From Myxococcus sp. RHSTA-1-4 (GTDB lineage Bacteria; Myxococcota; Myxococcia; Myxococcales; Myxococcaceae), in contig NZ_JAIQDG010000012.1 in assembly GCF_020037125.1 (NCBI RefSeq), positions 62,001 through 126,000 of the forward strand: a stretch of 64,000 bases of DNA, read 5' to 3'. The notes under the pieces are model-generated. The model made no database searches. It worked only from the letters and a program-made list of their open reading frames with translations, and was not told the DNA's origin. The translations under genes were made by a program, and so were the position numbers. This document shows positions 41,401 through 50,120 of the stretch, piece by piece (the first letter of the stretch is position 1; each line of letters begins with the position of its first letter).

Positions 41401-42987
41401 ATGGAGCACCACGAGTATCTGGTTCTGGGCGCAGGTCCCGCCGGCCTGCAGGTTGGTTACTTCCTCGAGGAGAACGGCCGGGACTACCGGGTCCTCGAGC
41501 GCGGCTCCTCCCCGGGGACGTTCTTCTCCACCTTTCCGCGCCACCGCAAGCTCATCTCCATCAACAAGGTCTACACCGGCCATGAGGACCCCGAGCTGAA
41601 CCTGCGCTGGGACTGGAACTCCCTGCTGTCCAACCACGAGGGGCCGCTCTTCAAGGAGTTCTCGCAGAGCTACTTCCCCCCGGCGGACACCATGGGCGCC
41701 TACCTGCGGGAGTTCGCCCGGCGCCACGAGCTGAACATCCAGTACGGCGTCAACGTCACCCGCATCCGGCGCAATGGCCGCTTCGAGCTGAGCACCGCCG
41801 AGGGGAAGACCTTCACGTGCGAGCGGCTCATCATCGCCACCGGCGTGTCGCGGGAGAACGTCCCGGACATCCCCGGCGTGGAGCTGGCCGACCGCTATGG
41901 CTCCGTCAGCCTGGACGTCACCGAGTTCCGCAACAAGCGCGTCCTCATCCTCGGCAAGGGCAACTCCGCCTTCGAGACCGCGGACCACCTCATGGAGAGC
42001 GCCGCGGTCCTCCACCTGGCCAGCCCCCGGCCCATCCGCATGGCCTGGCGCACGCACTTCGTGGGTGACCTCCGGGCGGTCAACAACAACCTCCTCGACA
42101 CCTACCAGCTCAAGATGCAGAACGCGCTGCTGGACGCCCAGGTGCTCGGCATCAACCGCGTGGGGGACCACTACGAGGTCACCTTCCAGTACTCGCACGC
42201 GGGCGGCGAGGTCGAAACGCTGACGTACGACCGGGTCATCCTCTGCACGGGGTTCAAGTTCGACAACACCCTCTTCGACGAGGCCTGCCGCCCCGCGGTG
42301 ACGCCCTGCCGCCGCTTCCCCATGCAGACGAGCGAGTGGGAGTCGGTGAACGTGCCCGGTCTCTTCTTCGCCGGCACCATCATGCAGATGCGGGACCTGA
42401 AGAAGTACATGTCCGGCTTCATCCATGGGTTCCGCTACAACATCCGCTCCCTGAGCCACATCCTGGAGTCCAGGTTCCACGGCAAGCCCTGGCCCATCTC
42501 CCGCGCCGTCTCCGGCCATGAGGAGGTCTCGGCCTGGCTGCTGGACCGCATCAACTCCACGTCCGCGCTCTGGCAGCAGCCGGGCTTCCTGTGTGACGTG
42601 CTGGAGCTGACCGGAGGCGGGCGCGGCGTGGGGCGCGAGGAGTTCTCCGTCGACTACGCGCGCGAGCACCTGGCGCGCAAGGGCACCGAGTTGCTGATGC
42701 TGACGCTGGAGTTCGGGCACTCGGCGGGCGCCGACCCGTTCGCCAGCGAGCGCATCCACCGCTCGGACGTGAACCGCGCCAAGGAAAGCGCCTTCCTCCA
42801 TCCCATCGTCCGCCACTACGTCGACGGCCAGCTCGCCGCGGAGCACCACGTCATCGAGGACCTCGCCGCCGAGTGGCGCGAGCCGGAGCACGTGCAGCCG
42901 CTGCGTGACTTCGTCCAGCGGGTGCTCCAGCCCGCCATGCCCGCAGCGACTCCCATGTCCCGCCCCGCCATGGCGGCGTCCCACTAG
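41401..42987 (+). CDS. FAD-dependent oxidoreductase, FOXRED2-like
   Basis: About 528 residues. N-terminal FAD Rossmann motif LVLGAGPAGLQVGYFLEE; conserved FPRHRKLISINKVYTGHEDPE and LNLRWDWNSLLS strongly resemble eukaryotic FOXRED2 (an ER flavoprotein) and its bacterial homologues. A second nucleotide-binding motif lies at VLILGKGNSAFETADHL, and CTGFKFDNTLF closes the FAD domain. Probable NADPH-dependent monooxygenase or oxidase tailoring enzyme. GAAAGG precedes ATG 41401; an in-frame ATG at 41356, overlapping the methyltransferase stop, is also possible. Confidence 0.85.
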   Translation: MEHHEYLVLGAGPAGLQVGYFLEENGRDYRVLERGSSPGTFFSTFPRHRKLISINKVYTGHEDPELNLRWDWNSLLSNHEGPLFKEFSQSYFPPADTMGAYLREFARRHELNIQYGVNVTRIRRNGRFELSTAEGKTFTCERLIIATGVSRENVPDIPGVELADRYGSVSLDVTEFRNKRVLILGKGNSAFETADHLMESAAVLHLASPRPIRMAWRTHFVGDLRAVNNNLLDTYQLKMQNALLDAQVLGINRVGDHYEVTFQYSHAGGEVETLTYDRVILCTGFKFDNTLFDEACRPAVTPCRRFPMQTSEWESVNVPGLFFAGTIMQMRDLKKYMSGFIHGFRYNIRSLSHILESRFHGKPWPISRAVSGHEEVSAWLLDRINSTSALWQQPGFLCDVLELTGGGRGVGREEFSVDYAREHLARKGTELLMLTLEFGHSAGADPFASERIHRSDVNRAKESAFLHPIVRHYVDGQLAAEHHVIEDLAAEWREPEHVQPLRDFVQRVLQPAMPAATPMSRPAMAASH

Positions 42988-43011
42988 CCGCAGTCCCCCA
43001 CCGAGGCCGCC

Positions 43012-43833
43012 ATGATTGACTTCCATGTCCACGCAGGTGACTTCTTCCGCCTCCGCGACGACATCCAGGGCCTGCTCACACGCCGCCCCCTCGAGGAAGG
43101 GGAGGACATCACCCGGCTGTTCACCGAGCCGGCCGAGCTGGAGCGCTACCTGCGGCGCCACGGCGTGAAGCGCGCCGTCATGCTGGCCGAGTGCGGGCCG
43201 GGCACGAACTTCTCCATCGACAGCGAGATGATTGCCGCCAAGGCGCGCGGCTCGGACTTCTTCATCCCCTTCGGCAGCATCAACCCCAACTTCCATGATG
43301 CCCGGAAGGAGCTCGAGAAGAGCCTCGCGCTGGGCATCCGGGGCTTCAAGTTCTACCCGGCGGACCACTCCTTCGACCCGTACACCCGGGACATGTGGGC
43401 CGTGTATGGCGAGTGCGAGCGGCACGGCCTGCCCATCATCTTCCACACCGGCCACACCGCCCAGCGTGACGCCGAGCAGAAGAACATCCAGCCCACGGAC
43501 TTCGAGCGCATCGCCGGGAGCTTCCCCGGGCTGACCATCGTCCTCGCGCACGCGGGCAAGCCGCTCTGGTACCAGGACGCCAGGGACCTCGTGCTGCGCT
43601 ACGAGAACCTCTACGTCGACACCGCGCTGGTGCCGCTCACGGAGCTCACCACGGTGCTCGGGGACCTGCGCGACGTCCGCCACAAGGTGGTCTTCGGCTC
43701 CGACTGGCCGGTGGCCGGCAGCTACAGCAAGCTCATGAGCCAGCTGGAGCAGGCCCACCTGCCTCCCGACATCGCCAGCGACATCCTCCATGGCAACGCG
43801 GACCGCATCCTCTCGCGTGCCGGCAGGGCCTGA
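43012..43833 (+). CDS. Amidohydrolase family protein
   Basis: 273 residues of the amidohydrolase_2 TIM-barrel family: metal ligands DFHVH (H4, H6), IIFHTGH, VLAHAG and the catalytic Asp in VFGSDWP. Members decarboxylate or hydrolyse aromatic and small carbonyl substrates; here it may process a pathway intermediate. Follows the flavoprotein by 24 bp and is followed by the radical SAM gene. Confidence 0.85.
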   Translation: MIDFHVHAGDFFRLRDDIQGLLTRRPLEEGEDITRLFTEPAELERYLRRHGVKRAVMLAECGPGTNFSIDSEMIAAKARGSDFFIPFGSINPNFHDARKELEKSLALGIRGFKFYPADHSFDPYTRDMWAVYGECERHGLPIIFHTGHTAQRDAEQKNIQPTDFERIAGSFPGLTIVLAHAGKPLWYQDARDLVLRYENLYVDTALVPLTELTTVLGDLRDVRHKVVFGSDWPVAGSYSKLMSQLEQAHLPPDIASDILHGNADRILSRAGRA

Positions 43834-43874
43834 GCAGTCCCATCGAAGCAGTCTCACGTCCGGCAGGGTCCCCC

Positions 43875-45218
43875 ATGTACAGAGACCTCCATCCCGTCAC
43901 GTACTACTTCTATCCGCTGCTCCAGGGTGACTACGCCCCGGGTGCCCACAAGGACCTGTTCGACACCATCCTGGACACGGAGGTGGCGAAGCCGGCGGAG
44001 AGCCTGCTCTACGTCCACATCCCGTACTGCCACGACCTGTGCCAGTTCTGTCCGTTCCACATCAAGATTGCGAGCGGCGAGGACGTCTACGAGCGCTACA
44101 CCACCAGCCTCTGCCGGGAGATGGAGCTGCTGGCGCAACGTCCGTCCATCGCCCAGCGCACCTTCTCGGCGGTGTACTTCGGGGGTGGCTCGCCCTCCAT
44201 CCTCCCCGTGCCGCACATCCGCCGCCTCCTGGAGGGCATCCACCGCCACTTCCGGCTCACACCCGGCGCGGAGATCAGCTTCGAGGGAGAGCCCCGGACG
44301 CTGGGCAACCCGGAGCTGCTCGAGCTGCTCAAGGAGTGGAAGGTCAGCCGCCTGAGCTTCGGGCTGCAGACGTATGACGAAGTCCAGCGGCAGCGCTTCC
44401 GCATCGTCGCCACGCTGAAGGACGTGGAGCGTGTCACCGTGAATGCCCGCCGGCTGGGCTTCCACGACATCAACGTCGACATGATGTACGACCTGCCGGG
44501 GCAGAACCTCACCACGCTGAACGAGGACCTGGCGGCCCTGCGCGCCGCGGACTTCGACAGCGTGGACTACTACAACCTGCACTACTACGCGTTCCCCAAG
44601 AAGTTCCGGGCCGCGATGGACTCGGGGGAGATTCCGCCCAAGCCGGGCATGGACATGCACATGGCCATGACCGAGCACATCCGCTGGCACATGCGGGAGA
44701 TGGGCTACAACGCCGTCGCGGACCAGGTCTTCTCCAAGTACGACAAGGTCTGTGAGTACTTCCGGCTGCTCTGGGGCGGCGGCGAGGGGGACCACTCGGC
44801 GGAGACGGTGGCCGTCGGCACCTCCGCGCGCGGCTACCTGAGCGGCGTCGCGTACATGAACACCGGCGAGGTCAACACCTACTGCTCCATGGTGGAGCAG
44901 GGCCAGCTGCCCGTGGCCAAGCTGTCCGCCCGGCTGGAGCGGCCCGAGAACCGGGGCGCGGTCTTCATGCCCAAGTTCTTCCGCATCTCCAAGCGGCACC
45001 AGGCCGCCATCGACACCATCCCCGCGGACGTGTGGAAGGCGTGGCAGGACAGCGGCCTCATCTATGAAACGCCGGGCTCCTGGGAGCTGAGCGAGCACGG
45101 CAAGCAGTGGACCCCCAACATGATGCTCGACGCCTTCGAGTCCTCCCAGCGGCAGGTCGCGGGCGTCTCCCTGAACGCGCTCGAAAAGAAGCCCGGCGTG
45201 CGCACGGGCACCTTCTGA
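43875..45218 (+). CDS. HemN/HemW-like radical SAM enzyme
   Basis: 447 residues. The 4Fe-4S site CxxxCxxC is C52/C56/C59 in YCHDLCQFC, followed by YFGGGSPS and SRLSFGLQTYDE, the diagnostic GGGTPs- and SxGxQS-like motifs of coproporphyrinogen-oxidase-like radical SAM proteins. In secondary metabolism this class includes C-methyltransferase and cyclopropanation enzymes (for example in CC-1065 and yatakemycin assembly), working with a partner methyltransferase. A methyltransferase heads this run. Reaction here unproven. Confidence 0.87.
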   Translation: MYRDLHPVTYYFYPLLQGDYAPGAHKDLFDTILDTEVAKPAESLLYVHIPYCHDLCQFCPFHIKIASGEDVYERYTTSLCREMELLAQRPSIAQRTFSAVYFGGGSPSILPVPHIRRLLEGIHRHFRLTPGAEISFEGEPRTLGNPELLELLKEWKVSRLSFGLQTYDEVQRQRFRIVATLKDVERVTVNARRLGFHDINVDMMYDLPGQNLTTLNEDLAALRAADFDSVDYYNLHYYAFPKKFRAAMDSGEIPPKPGMDMHMAMTEHIRWHMREMGYNAVADQVFSKYDKVCEYFRLLWGGGEGDHSAETVAVGTSARGYLSGVAYMNTGEVNTYCSMVEQGQLPVAKLSARLERPENRGAVFMPKFFRISKRHQAAIDTIPADVWKAWQDSGLIYETPGSWELSEHGKQWTPNMMLDAFESSQRQVAGVSLNALEKKPGVRTGTF

Positions 45219-45231
45219 ATCCCCTCCCCTC

Positions 45232-46347
45232 ATGAGCACCGGAACCCAATTCAAGGACCTCTTCAACCGTGAAGCCATCCTCGACCTCGGCAAGCGCGGC
45301 GCGGCCGTCGTGCCCGGGCTGAACGCCCAGGCCTTCGTACGCGAGGCCAGCCAGGGACTCGAGTCCATGGAGATGAAGGACCGCGTCCGCCACCTGGCGA
45401 AGACGCTGCGCCGCCATCTCGCGGAGGACTACCCCACCGCGCTCCGCCAGCTCGAGGCGATGGCGGGCTCGGAGCAGGGCCCCCTGTCACCGTTGCGGGG
45501 CTTCCGCATCTGGCCGCTGTGCCACTTCGTGGAGGAGTACGGGCTCGACCACCTGGATGACTCCATGCGGGCCATGCGCCTGCTGACGACCCGGTTCACC
45601 TCCGAGTTCGCCATCCGCCCCTTCCTGCTCCGCTACCAGGAGCAGGTCCTCGAGTACCTGCACCGGTGGACCCGGGATTCGGACGAGACGGTGCGCCGGC
45701 TCGTCTCCGAGGGCACGCGCCCGCGCCTGCCCTGGGCCCAGCGGCTGCCGGCCTTCCAGAAGGACCCCACCCCGGTGCTCGAGCTGCTGGAGAAGCTCAA
45801 GGCGGACCCCGCGCTGTTCGTCCGCCGCTCGGTGGCCAACAACCTGAACGACATCGCCAAGGACCACCCCGACGCCGTCGTGCGGGTCGTCCGCCGCTGG
45901 GCCAGCGAGTCACCGGGCCCGGAGACGCAGTGGCTCGTGCGCCATGCCAGCAGGACGCTCGTCAAGCAGGGCCATCCGGGCGCGCTCGACGTGCTCGGCT
46001 TCACCCGCAAGCCACGCCTCGAGCTCAAGACGTTCAAGCTGTCGTCGAAGTCCATCCAGCTCGGTGGCGAGCTGCAATTCCATATCGAGCTGCACTCCAG
46101 GGCGAAGAGCGACCAGAAGCTGGTCATCGACTATCGCATCCACCACCGCAAGGCCTCGGGAGAGCTGTCTCCCAAGGTCTTCAAGTGGACCACGCGCCAG
46201 CTCGCCGCGGGTGAGCAGGTGGAGCTCAAGCGCGTCCACAAAATCTACCCCATCACCACGCGCCGCTATTACCCGGGCCAGCACCTCGTCGAGCTGCTCG
46301 TCAATGGCGAGGCGCTCGGCACCCGCGAGTTCATGCTGAGCGTCTGA
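45232..46347 (+). CDS. AlkC-like DNA alkylation repair glycosylase
   Basis: 371 residues. The N-terminal ~245 residues are HEAT-like repeats of the AlkC/AlkD family: FVEEYGLDHLDDSM, RYQEQVLEYLHRWTRDSDETVRRLVSEGTRPRLPW and RRSVANNLNDIAKDHP. The C-terminal ~100 residues (ELKTFKLSSKSIQLGGELQF, VDYRIHHRKASG, YYPGQHLVELLVNG) form an Ig-like beta-sandwich, the arrangement seen in AlkC enzymes, which remove 3-methyladenine-type lesions. Placed inside a biosynthetic run it is a natural self-resistance candidate for a DNA-alkylating product, as YtkR2 is for yatakemycin. 13 bp after the radical SAM gene. Confidence 0.85.
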   Translation: MSTGTQFKDLFNREAILDLGKRGAAVVPGLNAQAFVREASQGLESMEMKDRVRHLAKTLRRHLAEDYPTALRQLEAMAGSEQGPLSPLRGFRIWPLCHFVEEYGLDHLDDSMRAMRLLTTRFTSEFAIRPFLLRYQEQVLEYLHRWTRDSDETVRRLVSEGTRPRLPWAQRLPAFQKDPTPVLELLEKLKADPALFVRRSVANNLNDIAKDHPDAVVRVVRRWASESPGPETQWLVRHASRTLVKQGHPGALDVLGFTRKPRLELKTFKLSSKSIQLGGELQFHIELHSRAKSDQKLVIDYRIHHRKASGELSPKVFKWTTRQLAAGEQVELKRVHKIYPITTRRYYPGQHLVELLVNGEALGTREFMLSV

Positions 46348-46399
46348 GCCCGGCCCCCAGCGCAGTCTCACCCCGACGTAGCAGGAGTCGTTACACACC

Positions 46400-46882
46400 A
46401 TGTATCTGACCTTGTCTGACCAGGCGCAGCCCGCGAGCATCCCCCCCGAGAGGCTCCACGCGAAGGTGACCGCCACCGTCATGGGCAACCTGGCGGCGAA
46501 CTTCGTCACCGTGGCCCGGACGCTGCCCGACCCCTCCGCCGTGCCGGTCACCCCGGTGCTCGCCAACCTCGTCCACGACCCGGGCACGGCCGTGCTCTTC
46601 ATCGCCTTCCAGCTCGACGCGGGCAAGGGTGAGCCCGAGGTGCGCCGCTACGTGGAGGCCCGCGCGCCCGCGCTCGCCAGACATGGCGGCAAGGTGCTGA
46701 TGAGCGGGCTCACGCCCCGCCGCGGCGGCTGGCAGTTCGACGGCTTCGAGCTCGTCCAGTTCCCCGCCCCGGACACCATCCGCAACCTGATGGGAGACCC
46801 CGAGTACCGCACCCCCGCCATCCAGGAGCTCTCGAAGATCTTCACCGGCAGCTTCGCCATGCTGCAGGTGGCCGTCAGCTGA
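46400..46882 (+). CDS. Small protein with DUF1330-like ferredoxin fold
   Basis: 160 residues. C-terminal half KVLMSGLTPRRGGWQFDGFELVQFPAPDTIRNLMGDPEYRT is broken up by FPxxxxxxxLxxxPEY, the DUF1330/dabb-like signature. The N-terminal half contains a related strand-helix pattern, so it may be an internal duplicate. Such small proteins often act as cyclases, isomerases or scaffolds in natural-product pathways. AGGAG lies 8 nt before the ATG. Confidence 0.55.
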   Translation: MYLTLSDQAQPASIPPERLHAKVTATVMGNLAANFVTVARTLPDPSAVPVTPVLANLVHDPGTAVLFIAFQLDAGKGEPEVRRYVEARAPALARHGGKVLMSGLTPRRGGWQFDGFELVQFPAPDTIRNLMGDPEYRTPAIQELSKIFTGSFAMLQVAVS

Positions 46883-46959
46883 CCCTGCCGTTCACACAGG
46901 GGGGCCCGGCCGCCGTCCACCGGGCCCCTTCCTCCCGCCGCCCACGGAGAGACGCCCTC

Positions 46960-48327
46960 ATGCCCGCCCTGGCCCCTGGTCCCTTCGGCCACCTGCTGCT
47001 GGGAAATGCCCGTGAGTTCCGGGACCACCCGCTGGACCTCATGATGAGGTGCAAGCGGACCTATGGCGACGTCGTCCGGCTGCGCATGGGCCCGGTGGAC
47101 CTGTACCTGGTCTTCCACCCGGAGCACGTGGCCCGGGTGCTGGAGGGCGCCACCTTCGGCCGCAGTGACGTCGCGTCACTCTTCGAGCCGCTGCTGGGTG
47201 GCAGCATGATCATCGCCGACGGCGAGCCGTGGCGCCGCCAGCGGCAGGCACTCTCCCCCACCTTCGCGCGGGAGCGGCTGAAGCAGCTCGCCGGCAGGAT
47301 GCGCGAGGCGGCGCTGGGGCTGGTGGCCCGCTGGGAGGAGGCCCGGCAGCAGGGGCGGGAGATTGACGCGCAGCAGGAAATCACCCGCTACGCGCTGGAG
47401 GTCATGGCCATCTACCTGGTGGGGCGCACCTTCGACGCGGAGGAGTCCGCGGCCATCTCCCGCGCCTGGTACGTCTGCCTCCAGAGCATGGCGGACCGCC
47501 TCTCCGCCATGGTTCCGCTGCCCGCGTGGCTTCCCACGCCGAGCATGCGGCGCCTGGTGGCCGCCACGGCGGACATCTCCCGCATCATCCTGCGGCACGT
47601 CCAGGAGCGCCGCCAGGAGCTGAAGCCCGAGGACCGGGGCGACTTCCTCTCCATCCTCGTCCACACGCCCACGCCCGAGGGCCGGAAGCTCACGGACGCG
47701 GAAATCCTCGCCGAGGCCAAGGGCCTGTTCCTCGCCGGCTTCGACACGGTGGCGTCCGCGATGAGCTGGACGCTCCACGCCTGCGCGGCCCACCCCGAGG
47801 TGCAGCGGAAGCTGCGCGCCGAGGTGCGCGCCCTGCCGGACGGCGGCCCGCTGGGCGCGGCCACCGCGGACATGCCCTACTTCCGCCGCGTCTTCAACGA
47901 GGCCATCCGGCTCAACCCGCCCCTCTGGATTGTGGACCGCAAGGCCCAGGAGGACACGGAGCTGGGCGGCTTCACCATCCCCAAGGGCTCCAACATCATC
48001 ACCTGCCCGTACGTCACCCACCGGGACCCGGCCTGGTGGGAGGACCCGCTCGTCTTCGACCCGGACCGGTTCCTCCCCTCCCGCGCGGAGCACCGCCCGC
48101 GGTACGCGCACTTCCCCTTCGGCGGAGGCCGGATGAAGTGCATCGGCCAGGGCATGGCCATGATGGAGGCGCAGATTCTCTTCGCCGAGCTGCTGCCCCG
48201 CTTCCGCTTCGAGCTGTCCCCCTGGCGCCCGGTGGAGCTGGAGTCCACCCTGGTGCTCCGGGCCCGCAACGGGCTCCACCTCAGGCTGTCCGAGTCCCCA
48301 CCCTCCTCCATGAGCGCGACCGGCTGA
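46960..48327 (+). CDS. Cytochrome P450 (class E-like), first of two in the run
   Basis: 455 residues. Oxygen-binding I-helix motif AGFDTVASAMSWT, ExxR as EAIRLN, and the heme-thiolate loop FPFGGGRMKCIGQG. The N-terminus GPFGHLLLGNAREFRDHPLDL is typical of soluble bacterial P450s. Electrons would come from a ferredoxin/reductase pair not in the window. Tailoring oxidation in the cluster; regioselectivity unknown. Confidence 0.92.
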   Translation: MPALAPGPFGHLLLGNAREFRDHPLDLMMRCKRTYGDVVRLRMGPVDLYLVFHPEHVARVLEGATFGRSDVASLFEPLLGGSMIIADGEPWRRQRQALSPTFARERLKQLAGRMREAALGLVARWEEARQQGREIDAQQEITRYALEVMAIYLVGRTFDAEESAAISRAWYVCLQSMADRLSAMVPLPAWLPTPSMRRLVAATADISRIILRHVQERRQELKPEDRGDFLSILVHTPTPEGRKLTDAEILAEAKGLFLAGFDTVASAMSWTLHACAAHPEVQRKLRAEVRALPDGGPLGAATADMPYFRRVFNEAIRLNPPLWIVDRKAQEDTELGGFTIPKGSNIITCPYVTHRDPAWWEDPLVFDPDRFLPSRAEHRPRYAHFPFGGGRMKCIGQGMAMMEAQILFAELLPRFRFELSPWRPVELESTLVLRARNGLHLRLSESPPSSMSATG

Positions 48328-48391
48328 CACCGCCGGACTCGAAGGCTCCAGTCCTCAAACCGTTGTTGTTGTCCAACCCAAGGGAGTCCCC

Positions 48392-50056
48392 GTGCTCAAC
48401 CTGCTCCTCGTCGACAACATCGACCTTCCGCTGCAGACCGCCTACAAGTTCCCCCACGCCAGCCCGCCCATCGGCCTGCAGTACCTGGCGGCGTACATCA
48501 AGCAGCACCTGCCTGAAGTCGCGTCCGTCAAGGTGATGTCGCTCCCGCTCGCGCTGCTGGAGCAGAAGCGGCACCCGCTGGAGGTCGTCCTCGAGGAGCT
48601 GCGCGGCCAGCGCTACGACATGCTCGGCATCCGCTCGCTCACCAGCGGCCGGGACTTCATGGAGATTCTCTCCGGCGCCGTGAAGAAGGAGTTCCCCGAG
48701 CTGCCCATCATCGCCGGTGGCCCGTACGCCTCCGACTCCGCCGCCCTCATCCTCAAGGACCACCCGGGCGTGGACTACACCGCGAGCCAGGAAGGCGAGG
48801 AGGTGCTGAAGCAGTTCATCGAGGCGCGCCTGCTGGGCCGCGGCGAGGTCGAGAAGGTTCGCGGCCTGGGCTACCGCAAGGGCGAGCAGGCCGTCATCAA
48901 CCCGCCCATGGCGTGGATTGACGACGTGGACACCATCCCCTTCCCGGACTACCAGCACGTCCACCTCGACCGCTTCGCCAAGGTCGAGAACCCGATGCGC
49001 ATCGCCAACGGGGAGACGTGGACCTCGCTCTTCACCCAGCGCGGCTGCCCCTACCGCTGCACCTACTGTCACGAGGGCTTCGGCAAGCTGAGCCGCGAGC
49101 GCAGCGTGAAGAACGTGCTGGACGAAATCTTCTGGCTGCACGGCGAGAAGGGCGTCACCCACTTCGCCATCCTCGATGACATCTTCAACATCCGGAAGGA
49201 CCGCGCGAAGGAAATCATGCGCGGGGTCATCCGCTCCGGCATCAAGGTCCGCTTCTCGTTCCCCAACGGCCTGCGCGGCGACATCATGGACAAGGAGCTG
49301 GTGGACCTGATGGTCGAGGCCGGCACCGTCTGCATCCACTACGCCGTCGAGACGGCCACGCCGCGGCTGCAGAAGTGGATCAAGAAGAACATGAAGATGG
49401 ACAAGCTGGACCCCATCATCGACTACACGGCCCAGTACGACATCCTCCTGCGTGGCTTCTACATGGTCGGCTTCCCCGACGAGACGGAGGAGGAGCTGAA
49501 GGCCACCATCGACCACGCCATCCGCAGCCGCTTCACGGAGACCTACTTCTCCATCCTCTGCATGTGGCCCGGGACGAAAATCTACGAGGCCGCCGTGCAG
49601 GACGGCTTCATCCCGGAGGGCGCCTGGACGAGCGCCACCTCCCACGACGTGAAGAACAACGGCTTCCGCTACCCCGCCGAGCTGATGGTCTCCGAGCGCC
49701 TGCGCGGCTACGGCCACACCCACTTCTCCAAGGAGCGGATGAGCCGCAACCTCCGCATCTGCGGCGCGCTGGGCATCGAGCGGAAGCACATCATCGAGAA
49801 GGAGGTCAAATACGCGCAGCTGCTCCGCGACGGCTGGCAGGGGCCGGGGCCCATCCCCTACGCGCCCGAGCCCTTCATCGTCGACACGCTGCTCGCCGTG
49901 GGTGACGGGAAGCTGACGTCCGACGCGGCCTACGACGTCATCGCCCGCCACATCTCCGAGGGCCACACCTCGCAGCCGGGCATCCAGGCCCCGGGAGTCA
50001 ATCCCAACTATGTGCGCGGCGGGGGGCTCGCGCAGCAGGCCCCCACGGCCCCCTAG
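48392..50056 (+). CDS. Cobalamin-binding-type radical SAM protein
   Basis: 554 residues, GTG start with AAGGGAG upstream. N-terminal B12-binding-like domain (LLLVDNIDLPLQTAYKFPHAS, PPIGLQYLAAYI, LPIIAGGPYAS), but I see no DxHxxG cobalamin His motif. Then radical SAM with C219/C223/C226 in RGCPYRCTYC, and the ESGS-like and GFPDET patterns of the family. Likely a methylase or a cyclase acting on an unactivated carbon of the intermediate; three methylation-capable enzymes are thus in one run. Confidence 0.87.
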   Translation: MLNLLLVDNIDLPLQTAYKFPHASPPIGLQYLAAYIKQHLPEVASVKVMSLPLALLEQKRHPLEVVLEELRGQRYDMLGIRSLTSGRDFMEILSGAVKKEFPELPIIAGGPYASDSAALILKDHPGVDYTASQEGEEVLKQFIEARLLGRGEVEKVRGLGYRKGEQAVINPPMAWIDDVDTIPFPDYQHVHLDRFAKVENPMRIANGETWTSLFTQRGCPYRCTYCHEGFGKLSRERSVKNVLDEIFWLHGEKGVTHFAILDDIFNIRKDRAKEIMRGVIRSGIKVRFSFPNGLRGDIMDKELVDLMVEAGTVCIHYAVETATPRLQKWIKKNMKMDKLDPIIDYTAQYDILLRGFYMVGFPDETEEELKATIDHAIRSRFTETYFSILCMWPGTKIYEAAVQDGFIPEGAWTSATSHDVKNNGFRYPAELMVSERLRGYGHTHFSKERMSRNLRICGALGIERKHIIEKEVKYAQLLRDGWQGPGPIPYAPEPFIVDTLLAVGDGKLTSDAAYDVIARHISEGHTSQPGIQAPGVNPNYVRGGGLAQQAPTAP

Positions 50057-50120
50057 CCACAGGCCCCGGCCCCCGCCGGGGAGGACCCACCTCGTCGTTC
50101 CGCGAAGAAGGAGAGCCTTC

